Made by a program: the position numbers and the translations under genes. The notes under the pieces were generated by a model that saw only the letters and a program-made list of their open reading frames with translations, was not told the origin of the DNA and did no database searches. Of a stretch of 64,000 bases of DNA, positions 1-7,904 are shown piece by piece; positions within the stretch are counted from its first letter, which is position 1; each line of letters starts with the position of its first letter. The DNA is from JAWKSY01 sp041402125 (GTDB lineage Bacteria; Planctomycetota; GCA-002687715; DRQF01), in NCBI GenBank assembly GCA_041402125.1, contig JAWKSY010000022.1, positions 8,122-72,121 of the forward strand, read 5' to 3'.

Positions 1-960
1 GCGGTCGATGGCGGCGAGGATCTTCTCGCGAACGGCGTCCGCGTAGCTGCGGCAGGTGATCTCGAGCTTCACGCGCTCGGGGATGATGTTGTGCTTCGTG
101 CCGCCGTGGATGGAGCCGACGGTGACGACGGCGGGATCGGTCGGCGCGATCTCCCGGCTGACGATCGTCTGGAGCGAGGTGACGATCTCGGCCGCGGCGA
201 CGATCGGGTCCTTCGTGGTGTGCGGGTAGGCGCCGTGTCCGCCCTCGCCGAGGATCTCGAGATCGACCATGTCGACGTTGGCGAGCGCGTAGCCCTCGCA
301 GAAAGCGACCTCGCCCGCCGGCAGCGCGGCGTTCATGTGCAGGGCGAGGGCATGGTCGGGGCGGCCGAAGCGCGCGAGGACGCCGTCCGCGATCATGGCG
401 CGCGCGCCCGCGCCGCGCTCCTCCGCCGGCTGCGCGACCATGAGCAGCGTGCCGCGCCAGTCGGCCTTCCGGGCCGCGAGGGCGCGGGCGGTGGCGACGA
501 AGACCGTCATGTGCATGTCGTGGCCGCAGGCGTGCATGACGCCGACCGTCTGGCCGGCATCGTCCTTCGTCGTCACCCGGCTCGCCCAGGGCAGGGCGGT
601 GGCCTCGGTGATCGGGAGCGCGTCCATGTCGGTGCGGATGAGGACGGTCGGGCCGGCGCCGTTCTTCAGCACGCCCACGAGACCCTCGCCGCCGAGGCCG
701 CGCGTGACCTCGTAGCCGGCCGCCTCGAGCTCGGCGCCGATCCGCTTCGCGGTCTCCACCTCGTGGAAGGAGAGCTCGGGGTTGCGGTGGAGGTGCTCGA
801 AGAGGGCGGTGAACTCGTCGAGGTGCTCCGCGAGGTAGGCCTCGACCGCGTCGCGACGTCGTGATTCGGGATCGGCATCGCCGGAGGCCGCGTCCGTGAA
901 GCCGCCGACCAGGAGGATCGGGACGAGGGCGAGGAGGAGGAGGGCGGCGGTCGGACGCAT
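1..960 (-). CDS. M20D-type amidohydrolase/carboxypeptidase, C-terminus cut off by window edge
   Basis: Secreted or membrane-anchored metallo-amidohydrolase of the M20D (hippurate hydrolase / N-acyl-amino-acid amidohydrolase / IAA-amino-acid hydrolase) family, expected to split acyl or peptide amides with a dinuclear metal centre. The first 320 codons are present. An N-terminal hydrophobic segment (MRPTAALLLLALVPILLVGG) acts as signal. Family motifs follow: HRNPELSFHE, the metal-binding RTDMDALPI and MHACGHDMH, then QPAEERGAGA and GHGAYPH, the last in the lid/dimerisation domain. The C-terminal metal ligand lies beyond the window. It is transcribed divergently from the ECF sigma factor. Family is clear; the substrate cannot be told. 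Confidence 0.9.
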   Translation of the reverse strand, partial: MRPTAALLLLALVPILLVGGFTDAASGDADPESRRRDAVEAYLAEHLDEFTALFEHLHRNPELSFHEVETAKRIGAELEAAGYEVTRGLGGEGLVGVLKNGAGPTVLIRTDMDALPITEATALPWASRVTTKDDAGQTVGVMHACGHDMHMTVFVATARALAARKADWRGTLLMVAQPAEERGAGARAMIADGVLARFGRPDHALALHMNAALPAGEVAFCEGYALANVDMVDLEILGEGGHGAYPHTTKDPIVAAAEIVTSLQTIVSREIAPTDPAVVTVGSIHGGTKHNIIPERVKLEITCRSYADAVREKILAAIDR

Positions 961-1265
961 GGGCGAATCCTCGGGGAGTGGGGCGAGGTCGCATCATGCC
1001 ACGGCCGGCGGGGGCGGGTCGACGCAAGGAGGGGAGGGGGCGGAGCTTCCACCCGCGCCGAGGGGAACGCGCCCCACCCCGGGGGGCCCAGACGAACCTC
1101 GTCGCCCGGGGTGTCGCCACCCCCGGATTTCCCGGTCCGGGCGACACGAGCGACCCGGGGCGATAGAAGGAAGGGCCCTCGTCCGCGGCGGTCGCCAAAT
1201 CGGCTCGCCCCCGGATAACGGCCGGGGGTGCGGCCCGTGAGACCGGCGTCCGACCGGAGATTCAG
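961..1265. other. divergent intergenic region, amidohydrolase / sigma factor
   Basis: About 300 bases with no credible gene. It must hold the promoters of the two divergent genes, but no convincing -35/-10 pair stands out in the GC-rich sequence. An 8-bp inverted repeat (GTGTCGCC at 1111-1118, GGCGACAC at 1140-1147) could be an operator or a weak hairpin. Confidence 0.5.
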
Positions 1266-1793
1266 GTGGGATCCGACCGACTCAGCGGCAACGAGGCCGC
1301 GACCCGAGCGATGGAGCACTGGCCGGAAGCCTTCGGGCTCGCGCTCCAGCTCACGGGTCGTCGGGCCGAGGCCGAGGACGTGGCGCAGGAGGCCTTCCTG
1401 CGCCTGTCCCGCCACGCCGGCGAGGTCGACGGTTCCCGTCCTCTGCGGGGCCTCGTGCTCCGGATCGTCCGCAACCTCGTCATCGACCGGGCCCGACGTG
1501 GGCGGGCCGGGTCCCTCGACGAGGCCGGGCCCGCCGATGGGCGAGCGACGGACCCCTTCGAGGCCGCCGCGCGCAGCGAGGAACGCTCCGTGCTGCGCGC
1601 GGCCCTCGAGGGTCTTTCGCCCCGCTGGCGGAGCGTTCTCTACCTGCGCGACGGACTCGATCTCTCCTACCGCGAGATCGGCGAGGTCGTCGGGATCACC
1701 GAGGACGTCGTTCGCGTCACCCTGCATCGCGCCCGCCGGCGCCTGCGCGACCACATGTCGGAGCGACTCTCCGACGACCGGGAGGAATCCTGA
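1266..1793 (+). CDS. ECF-type RNA polymerase sigma factor (sigma-70 family)
   Basis: Alternative sigma factor of 175 residues, the usual ECF size. Region 2 lies at about residues 20-80 and contains AEDVAQEAFLRL and LVIDRARR. Region 4 lies at about 112-165, with the helix-turn-helix LSYREIGEVVGITEDVVRVT followed by LHRARRRLR. A GTG start preceded by CGGAG is chosen; the later in-frame ATG before EHWPEAF would trim only 15 residues. The stop overlaps the start of the next gene (TGATG), so sigma factor and anti-sigma factor are translationally coupled, the normal arrangement for this family. The inducing signal cannot be read from the sequence. Confidence 0.93.
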   Translation: MGSDRLSGNEAATRAMEHWPEAFGLALQLTGRRAEAEDVAQEAFLRLSRHAGEVDGSRPLRGLVLRIVRNLVIDRARRGRAGSLDEAGPADGRATDPFEAAARSEERSVLRAALEGLSPRWRSVLYLRDGLDLSYREIGEVVGITEDVVRVTLHRARRRLRDHMSERLSDDREES

Positions 1794-2803
1794 TGCGCGA
1801 TGAAGCCCTGATCAGCGCCTACATCGACGGCGAACTCGACGAGCGCGAGCGCGCCGAGGTCGCGGCCTGGATCACGAGCGATCCCGAGACCGCGCGCCTC
1901 CACGCCGACCTCGTCGCGACGCGGCGGAACCTCCGCGCGCTCTACGACGAGGATCTCCGCGAGGCGCCGCGACCCCGCCGGCCCTTCCTTCGGCGTCCCG
2001 GGGTGCTGGCCTTCCTCGCCACGGCCGCGGCGGTGGTGGCGACGACGGTGTTCTTCCTCTTCGGGGCGGACCGCGCCGAGGCGAGCCCGGGCGCGCTCCT
2101 CGAGCGCGCCGCGAAGCGCTACGCCGAGCGCGACCAGATCGAACTCTGGGTGCGGTTCGACGTCGACTCCGCCGCGGAGTCGCCCCTCGGCGCCCAGGGC
2201 CAGCAGGCCCTCGCCCGGTTCGCGGCCGCGAACTCCCTGCGCGTCCTCTTCGGCCGCGGCAATCGCTTCCTCGTCATGCCGACCGCGGATCCCTCCTCGG
2301 ACTGGACGCTCGTGGACGGTCTCGCCGGCTTCGACGGCGACGAGGCCTGGCGCTACGACGGGCGTCGCGAACGCGTCGTCGTCCGCGACGGCGAGACGAT
2401 CGACAGCGCGCTCACGGCGCGCCTCGGCGGGACCGACCTCGTCGGCATCTTCTCCTGGGACCTGGCCCGCGACCTCGCGCGACCTGACCTCGTCATCCGC
2501 GAGGTCACCTGGCCCGCGGACCGGCGCACGCGGCGCCGCGTCTTCGACGTGATGCCGCCGCCGGTCGCCCCGGACGCTCCCGCGGAGGAGAAGCGGTGCC
2601 GCTGGACCTCGCTGCGGGTGACGATCGACCCGGAGGAGGGCCTCATCGAGCGGATCGAGACCGACGTGCGCCTGATGGGCATGGTGACGCTCCACGTCTC
2701 GGCGGACGTGGCCTCGGCCGATGCCCCGGTCGACACCCGGCTCTTCCGCCGCGACCGCCACGTCCCGGCCGGGACCGCGGTCGAGACGCGTCCTGGCAAG
2801 TGA
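1793..2803 (+). CDS. membrane anti-sigma factor with large extracytoplasmic domain
   Basis: Probable anti-sigma factor controlling the sigma factor it overlaps. Residues 1-50 carry the anti-sigma N-terminal signature (LISAYIDGELDERERAEVAAW) but lack the His/Cys zinc ligands of the ZAS type: the usual CxxC position reads SDPETARLHADL. One transmembrane helix lies at about 66-88 (GVLAFLATAAAVVATTVFFLF). The remaining ~245 residues are predicted outside the cytoplasm. They resemble the beta-rich outer-membrane-lipoprotein-sorting/RseB-type sensor fold, with repeated DGEAWRYDGRRERV-like strands; this resemblance is by pattern only. The role is inferred mainly from context and topology. Confidence 0.8.
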   Translation: MRDEALISAYIDGELDERERAEVAAWITSDPETARLHADLVATRRNLRALYDEDLREAPRPRRPFLRRPGVLAFLATAAAVVATTVFFLFGADRAEASPGALLERAAKRYAERDQIELWVRFDVDSAAESPLGAQGQQALARFAAANSLRVLFGRGNRFLVMPTADPSSDWTLVDGLAGFDGDEAWRYDGRRERVVVRDGETIDSALTARLGGTDLVGIFSWDLARDLARPDLVIREVTWPADRRTRRRVFDVMPPPVAPDAPAEEKRCRWTSLRVTIDPEEGLIERIETDVRLMGMVTLHVSADVASADAPVDTRLFRRDRHVPAGTAVETRPGK

Positions 2804-2843
2804 AACGATCGTGGGTTATCCTTTCATCTGAAAGGAGCCCCCG
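2793..2843 (+). promoter_or_regulatory. candidate promoter/operator of the ParS-RES module
   Basis: A TATCCT box (2817-2822), with a weak CTGGCA 18 bases upstream, runs into a perfect 7-bp inverted repeat TCCTTTC-ATCT-GAAAGGA (2819-2836). The right arm contains the ribosome binding site AAAGGAG of the antitoxin. The palindrome therefore overlaps both the -10 box and the Shine-Dalgarno sequence. It could be the operator for autorepression by the Xre-like antitoxin, or an RNA hairpin that hides the ribosome binding site. Confidence 0.5.
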
Positions 2844-3224
2844 ATGGCCGTTCGTCGCGGAGTCGAGATCCCCCGGCCTGATCCGGCCGCCGTCCTGACC
2901 AAGGCCACCCTCGAGGCCTCGGACCGGCTCGGCGTGTCCCGACGCATCCTCGCCCGGGTGATCGGGGTCAGCGAGGCGACGCTCTCGCGTTCGGGCTCCG
3001 GCCGGCTCATCGACCCGGCGAGCAAGGAAGGGGAGCTCGCTCTCCTCTTCGTGCGGCTCTTCCGCGGGCTCGACGCGCTTGTCGGCGGCGACGAGGCCAA
3101 GGCTGCGGCCTGGCTCGCCGCGCCCCACGCGAGTCTCGCCGCCGTGCCCCTCGAACTCATCCAGTCCGCGTCCGGACTCGTCCATGTCGTCGATCATCTG
3201 GACGCGCTGCGCGGGACCGTCTAG
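2844..3224 (+). CDS. Xre/MbcA/ParS family antitoxin (DUF2384)
   Basis: Antitoxin of a type II toxin-antitoxin module. The N-terminal half (about residues 18-55) has the Xre-like DNA-binding helix pattern ending in SRRILARVIGVSEATLSR. The C-terminal half is the ParS/MbcA toxin-binding domain, with LALLFVRLFRGLDALVGGDEAKAAAWL and the closing PLELIQSASGLVHVVDHLDAL pattern, where the C-terminal segment normally plugs the RES active site. The 126-residue length is typical. It precedes and overlaps a RES-domain gene, the canonical order. Autoregulation is expected, and the palindrome just upstream fits that. Confidence 0.92.
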   Translation: MAVRRGVEIPRPDPAAVLTKATLEASDRLGVSRRILARVIGVSEATLSRSGSGRLIDPASKEGELALLFVRLFRGLDALVGGDEAKAAAWLAAPHASLAAVPLELIQSASGLVHVVDHLDALRGTV

Positions 3225-3978
3225 GGTCGCGCCCCTCGCGGCGCGGGCCTTCCGCATGGTCGAGGCGCAGCACCGCGTCTCCACCATCAAGCTGGTCGAC
3301 ACCCTCGCCGAGCAGGAGGTCCTCGAGACGCTCCTCGAGGCCTCGAAGCCGCCGGTCCCGCCGGACCGGTCGTTCCAGCGCCTCCACTACCTGCTCGCGA
3401 CGCCCTTCCGCTACCCGCCGCTGCGGCACGGATCGCGATTCGGGCGGCGCCGCGAGCGGGGCATCTGGTACGGATCCGAGCACGAGCGCACCGTCATGGC
3501 CGAGGTCGCCTACTGGCGCTTCCGCTTCCTCGACGACACCGCGGCCGATCTCGGCACCGTCGAGACCGAGCACTCCCTCTTCCACGTGCCCGTTCGCACC
3601 GAGCTCGGCGTCGACCTCGCGGTGGAGCCCTTCCTCGCCGAGCGCGCCCGCATCGCGTCCCCGACGAGCTATCGCTGGTCCCAGCCCCTCGGCACCGCGA
3701 TGCGCGAACACGGGGTCCAGGCCTTCCGCGCTCCCTCGGCTCGCGACCTCGAGGGGGGGAACAACCTCGGCGTCTTCGATCCCGCCGCCTTCGCGCGCAA
3801 GACGCCGGGGCCGCGCGTGCCGCAGATCTGGAAGTGCCTCGCCTCGCGGCGGGACGTCGTCTTCCACCGCATCGACCTCCTCGGACGCAAGCGCTACTGG
3901 TTCGATCGCGCGATCACCGGCGGTCGCGAGCCCCTCGGGGACCGCGCTCCCGTCGAGGCCCCGGAGACCGGCTCGTGA
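3184..3978 (+). CDS. RES-domain toxin (NAD+-degrading/ADP-ribosylating type)
   Basis: Toxin partner of the upstream antitoxin. RES proteins phosphorolyse or hydrolyse NAD+, or ADP-ribosylate PRPP synthetase. The start at MSSIIW overlaps the antitoxin stop by 41 bases. It is preferred over the later ATG because the conserved FRMVEAQHRVSTIKLVDTL segment begins just before that Met. Core motifs: LHYLLATPFRYPPLRHGSRF, GIWYGSEHERTVMAEVAYWR and RAPSARDLEGG, giving the Arg, Tyr, Glu and Ser positions conserved in RES active sites. A ~60-residue tail after the RES core ends in an overlap with the SixA gene. The exact chemistry is unknown. Confidence 0.88.
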   Translation: MSSIIWTRCAGPSRVAPLAARAFRMVEAQHRVSTIKLVDTLAEQEVLETLLEASKPPVPPDRSFQRLHYLLATPFRYPPLRHGSRFGRRRERGIWYGSEHERTVMAEVAYWRFRFLDDTAADLGTVETEHSLFHVPVRTELGVDLAVEPFLAERARIASPTSYRWSQPLGTAMREHGVQAFRAPSARDLEGGNNLGVFDPAAFARKTPGPRVPQIWKCLASRRDVVFHRIDLLGRKRYWFDRAITGGREPLGDRAPVEAPETGS

Positions 3979-4460
3979 AGCTCCACCTCGTCCGCCACGG
4001 CACCGCCGCGACCCGCCGCGAGGGCCGCGATCATCCCGACCGGCCGCTCGTTCCGAAAGGGCGTCTCCAGCTCGAGACGCTCGGCGCCTGGTATCGCTCC
4101 CGCGGCTTCCGCCCGGATCGCGTCGCCACGAGCCCCTTCCGTCGCGCGCGCGAATCGGCCGAGGTCTTCCTGGCCGCGGCTGGACTCGAGCCCTCCGTGC
4201 CGCTCGAGGTCGTCGACGCGCTCGTTCCCGCGGGCGAGGTCGAGAAGGCCCTGGCCGCGCTTCTCGCCCCGAGTGCGGAGACGCTCCTCGTCTTCGGCCA
4301 TCAGCCCCTCCTCGGCGCCCTGGCGGCGAGCCTGCTCGGAGCCGACGGACTTCCTCTCGACCTCAGCAAGGGCGGCTTCATCGAGCTCGACGTCGAGGAC
4401 CTTCCCGCCCGGCGCGCCGCGCGCCTGCGCGGTCTCATCCGCCCCGGCCACCTGCGCTGA
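3975..4460 (+). CDS. sixA: phosphohistidine phosphatase SixA-like (histidine phosphatase superfamily)
   Basis: Small cytoplasmic histidine phosphatase of 161 residues. The catalytic RHG motif is at the N-terminus (KLHLVRHGTA), followed by the SixA-type DRPLVPKGRLQLE and TSPFRRARESAE segments. The second catalytic histidine is in LLVFGHQPLLG. SixA removes phosphate from histidine in HPt or PTS proteins. The GTG start overlaps the toxin stop (GTGA), placing this gene in the toxin-antitoxin transcript. A large hairpin follows. An alternative function as a general phosphoglycerate-mutase-like phosphatase is less likely at this length. Confidence 0.85.
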   Translation: MKLHLVRHGTAATRREGRDHPDRPLVPKGRLQLETLGAWYRSRGFRPDRVATSPFRRARESAEVFLAAAGLEPSVPLEVVDALVPAGEVEKALAALLAPSAETLLVFGHQPLLGALAASLLGADGLPLDLSKGGFIELDVEDLPARRAARLRGLIRPGHLR

Positions 4461-4500
4461 TTCGCGAGACCTCTCGCCGCGACTCCCTCCCGGAAACGGA

Positions 4501-4553
4501 GACGGCCCCCGTCGCATCCCCGCCGTCGACGGAGGGGATGCGAGGGGGCCGTC
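4501..4553. terminator. long inverted repeat between convergent genes
   Basis: GACGGCCCCC-GTC-GCATCCCC pairs with GGGGATGC-GAG-GGGGCCGTC around a short loop. It sits between the ends of sixA and the AbgT gene, which run toward each other. There is no clear T-run, so it is best read as a bidirectional terminator or transcript-end stabiliser. Confidence 0.65.
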
Positions 4554-4571
4554 GCGCGGCGTCCTCCGGAG

Positions 4572-6437
4572 CTACTTCACCGAGTAGACGTAGGAGGCGT
4601 CGATGCCGAGCGGGATCCCGAGCTTCCAGTAGAGGATGAGGAAGGCGGTCCAGATCACGAGGAAGGAGATCGAGAAGGGCAGCATCAGGGAGATCAGGGT
4701 GCCGATGCCGGTGTTCTTCACGTAGCGCTGGCAGAAGGCCACCACGAGCGGGAAGTAGGGCATGAGCGGCGTGATGATGTTCGTCGTCGAGTCGCCGACG
4801 CGGTAGGCCGCCTGCGTGAACTCCGGCGAGATGCCGAGGGCCATGAGCATCGGCACGAAGATCGGCGCGAGGAGCGCCCACTTCGCCGACGCCGAACCCA
4901 CGACGAGGTTGACGGTGCCGCAGAGGAGGATGATTCCGACGATGGTGACCCAGGCCGGGAGCCCGGCGCGCTCGATGCCCTCGGCGCCACGCACGGCGAG
5001 CCAGGCGCCCACGTTCGAGTCGCTGAAGGCCTTGATGAAGAGGGCGGCGAAGAAGGCCATCACGAGGTAGTAGCCCATCGTGCTCATCGAGCGGCTCATG
5101 CCCTTGATGACGTCGCGGTGGTCGGAAGGTCCCCGCGACGTGCGCCGTGGACGATGCCTGGGGATGAGGAAGAGCAGGAAGATGAGCGGCACGATCATCC
5201 GCATGATCGGGGCCGCGAAGCTCGTGAGCGAGGGCGGGACGGTCTCGGTCGTGCCGATCGCCGAGCTGGCCACGAGGCGCGTCGCGCCGCCGCGGCGCGA
5301 CTCCTTGATCACGACGGAGTCCGGATGTCGGAGGCGCGGAAGTCCTGGCCGGCCTTGAGGCCGCTTCGGCGAGAGGTCGTAGGTGCGGATGCCCGTTCCC
5401 GTGTCGAGGACGAGGACGGCGTCCCGCGAGGATGCTCGGGTCGCCCTGGTAGGCCAGCGCCGCAGCGCCGTGAGGCGCGCACGGCCACTGCGTCCTTCAC
5501 GACTGTGCTCGATGGTCTCGCCGCTCTTCAGCACGAGGCGCGTCGAGGGCTTGGAGCGGAGTTCGGAGTCCTCCGGCCAGGAGACGAGGGCGAGGACGGC
5601 GCAGCCGATGAAGAAGGCGACGAGGCCCCAGCGCAGGCCGCGGGCCTCGGCCGGGGTGAGCGGCTCCATCTTCGGCATGTCGGCGGGGTCGCCGTCGATC
5701 TTCGTGTTCGCGAGGCGCGGCTCGATGATGCGGTCGGTGAGGAACCAGCCGACGAGCACGATGAGCAGCGAGGAGAAGCTGGTGAAGAGCCAGTTGCAGA
5801 GCGGGTTCACGACCACCGTCGGGTCGGTGACGTTCGCGCCGGCCTGGGTGATGCCCTGCAGGAGCGGATCGATGCCGGAGGGCACGAAATTCGCGCCGAA
5901 CCCGCCGGAGACGCCGGCGAAGGCGGCCGCGATGCCCGCGAGGGGGTGTCGTCCCGCCGCGTAGAAGAGGACGCCGCCGAGCGGGATGACGAGCACGTAG
6001 CCGGCGTCCGCCGCGGTGTGGCTGACGATGGCGACGAGGATGAGCATCGGGGTCAGCAGCGCCTTCGGCGTGAAGGAGAGCAGGCGCTTCAGGACCGCGT
6101 TGATGAAGCCCGACTCCTCGGCGACGCCGACGCCCAGCAGCGCGACGAGCACGACGCCGAGCGGATGGAATCCGGTGAAGGTCTCGACCATGTGCGCGAG
6201 GAAGTGCGCGAGCGAGGCCCCCGTGAGCTGGTTGGCGATGGTCTGGGTGCGCGTGCCGCCGCCGAGCTGCGGCACCTCGAACTCGGTCCCGCTCATCAGC
6301 CAGGAGACGACCCAGATCGCGCCGAGCGCGAAGACGAAGAGGAGGGCCGGGTCGGGCAGCTTGTTGCCGACGCGCTCGACGAGATTCAGGAAGCGGGTGA
6401 TGCCGCCGCTGGAGTCGGACTTGGGCGTTCCGGCCAT
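4572..6437 (-). CDS. AbgT family transporter with disturbed central segment
   Basis: Inner-membrane transporter of the AbgT family (p-aminobenzoyl-glutamate uptake, or sulfonamide/PABA efflux in some members). Characteristic stretches include SHTAADAGYVLVIPLGG, GGFGANFVPSGIDPLL, GMSRSMSTMGYYLV, GSASAKWALLAPIFVPML and the C-terminal GDSTTNIITPLMPYFPLVV. Length is 621 residues against about 510 usually. The excess is an Arg/Pro-rich centre (about 310-440) in which alternative frames make better protein, and the segment after FLIP reads as the family's PGIVHG in a neighbouring frame. Compensating frameshifts are therefore likely. Substrate and direction of transport are undetermined. Confidence 0.85.
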   Translation of the reverse strand: MAGTPKSDSSGGITRFLNLVERVGNKLPDPALLFVFALGAIWVVSWLMSGTEFEVPQLGGGTRTQTIANQLTGASLAHFLAHMVETFTGFHPLGVVLVALLGVGVAEESGFINAVLKRLLSFTPKALLTPMLILVAIVSHTAADAGYVLVIPLGGVLFYAAGRHPLAGIAAAFAGVSGGFGANFVPSGIDPLLQGITQAGANVTDPTVVVNPLCNWLFTSFSSLLIVLVGWFLTDRIIEPRLANTKIDGDPADMPKMEPLTPAEARGLRWGLVAFFIGCAVLALVSWPEDSELRSKPSTRLVLKSGETIEHSREGRSGRARLTALRRWPTRATRASSRDAVLVLDTGTGIRTYDLSPKRPQGRPGLPRLRHPDSVVIKESRRGGATRLVASSAIGTTETVPPSLTSFAAPIMRMIVPLIFLLFLIPRHRPRRTSRGPSDHRDVIKGMSRSMSTMGYYLVMAFFAALFIKAFSDSNVGAWLAVRGAEGIERAGLPAWVTIVGIILLCGTVNLVVGSASAKWALLAPIFVPMLMALGISPEFTQAAYRVGDSTTNIITPLMPYFPLVVAFCQRYVKNTGIGTLISLMLPFSISFLVIWTAFLILYWKLGIPLGIDASYVYSVK

Positions 6438-6541
6438 GGAGATCCTCGGATTCGCGGTCGCTGATCGCCGTCGCCGGTGCGCCCGGCGTCGGGTGAGGAC
6501 GGGAGGACCGCGCGGCGCGGATCCCGTCTCGAGCCGAGAGT

Positions 6542-7900
6542 CTACCGGTCCCGGCCGACGCGGACAGCCCCGGGGGCGGGGGGATTCCCCCCGACCTCGC
6601 CCCCCGCCGCGTCACGGTGGAGCCGGGCCGCGCGCCAGGCGGCGCCGGCCCAGAGGAATCCGACCGGCACCATCGCGAGCGCCGTGCCCGCGACGCCGAC
6701 GCCGGCCGCGATCACGCGGCCGCAGAGGTTGCCCGAGACGACGTCGACGAGGCGGAAGAGCGCGGTGTCGATGAGACTCTTCGCCTTGTACTTTTCCTCC
6801 CGCGTGAGCGTGGTGAAGAGGACCTGGCGGGAAGGGCTGTCCAGGCCGTAGCCGAAGCCGCGGCGGACGGCGTCGAAGACGACCGCGACGAGGAGCGTGG
6901 GAAAGACGGCGAGCGCGGAGAAGCCGACGAGATTCACGACGACGAACCCGGCCAGGCCGGCGATCACGCCAAAGCGCCGGAGGAGTCGTCCCGTCACCAC
7001 GACCTCGAGGAGGAGGGCGATCGTCTGGGCGCCGAAGTTGGCGTCCGCGAAGAGCGCCGTGCGGGCGGCCCGATCGAGCGAGGACCGGCCGACGAGATCC
7101 AGGACCTGGAAGTAGAGAAAGGACGCCGCGGTCTTCTCGAAGACGACGAGGACCGCGATCGAGAGGAGCAGCGGCGAGCGCGCCACCTCGCGGAAGGCGC
7201 CGAGCGCGCCGCCTCCGATCGCCCGGTCGCCCCGCGGCGTCTCGCCGCGCGCCCGAGCGTTCCCGTCGTCCCAGCGGCCGAGGGCGAGGACCAGGCCGGC
7301 GACGACGACCAGCGAGACGATCGGAAGGAAGAGGAGATCGTCGACGGAGAGGGCGCGATCGTCGCCGATGACGCGACTCGCCAGGATCGATGTGGCGGCG
7401 GAGCCCGCGACCGCGCCCGCGGTGCCGCCGGCGGCGATCACGGCGAAGAGACGCCGCGCGTCGCGCTCGCCGAAGACGTCGGCCATGAAGCTCCAGAAGA
7501 CGGAGATCGCGAAGACGTTGAAGACGCTCACCCAGACGTAGAAGGTCCGGGCAAGCGCCTTCTCCGCGCCGAGGTCGAAGCGGAAGAGGGTCCAGAAGAC
7601 CGCGAGGTTGGCGGCGAAGAAGAGGTAGAGCGCGGGAAGGCATCGCCGCCGCGGCACCCGCGAGATCAGCCAGGAGTAGGCCGGCACCGAGGCGAGCGTG
7701 ACGAGGAAGGTCGCGATCCAGAGGTTCGGGAGATTCTTCACGCCGCCGGCGGCGCCCATCTCCTCCCGGAGCGGTCGGATCACGAAGTAGCCGAAGAGCA
7801 GCAGGAAGAAGTAGCTGAAGGCGAGGAGGACGGGACGGAGCTCCCGGGGGTCGATCCCCAGGAGCCCCGCGAGGGCCGCGCTCGCCTTGCCGAGGTTCAC
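6542..7900 (-). CDS. ATP/ADP translocase-like (Npt1/Npt2) MFS transporter
   Basis: Polytopic membrane protein with about 12 hydrophobic segments, resembling the NTP/NDP exchange transporter family found outside plastids and intracellular bacteria. Shared stretches are AFSYFFLLLFGYFVIRPLREEMG near the N-terminus, FWSFMADVFGERDARRLF, GGTAGAVAGS and a late FGYGLDSPSRQVLFT. In free-living bacteria such proteins are of unknown substrate, so nucleotide transport is not assured. The GTG start lies 4 bases after the stop of the epimerase gene, which suggests co-transcription. The C-terminus is a short Pro/Gly/Arg-rich tail. Confidence 0.8.
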   Translation of the reverse strand: MNLGKASAALAGLLGIDPRELRPVLLAFSYFFLLLFGYFVIRPLREEMGAAGGVKNLPNLWIATFLVTLASVPAYSWLISRVPRRRCLPALYLFFAANLAVFWTLFRFDLGAEKALARTFYVWVSVFNVFAISVFWSFMADVFGERDARRLFAVIAAGGTAGAVAGSAATSILASRVIGDDRALSVDDLLFLPIVSLVVVAGLVLALGRWDDGNARARGETPRGDRAIGGGALGAFREVARSPLLLSIAVLVVFEKTAASFLYFQVLDLVGRSSLDRAARTALFADANFGAQTIALLLEVVVTGRLLRRFGVIAGLAGFVVVNLVGFSALAVFPTLLVAVVFDAVRRGFGYGLDSPSRQVLFTTLTREEKYKAKSLIDTALFRLVDVVSGNLCGRVIAAGVGVAGTALAMVPVGFLWAGAAWRAARLHRDAAGGEVGGNPPAPGAVRVGRDR

Positions 7901-7904
7901 GAGG

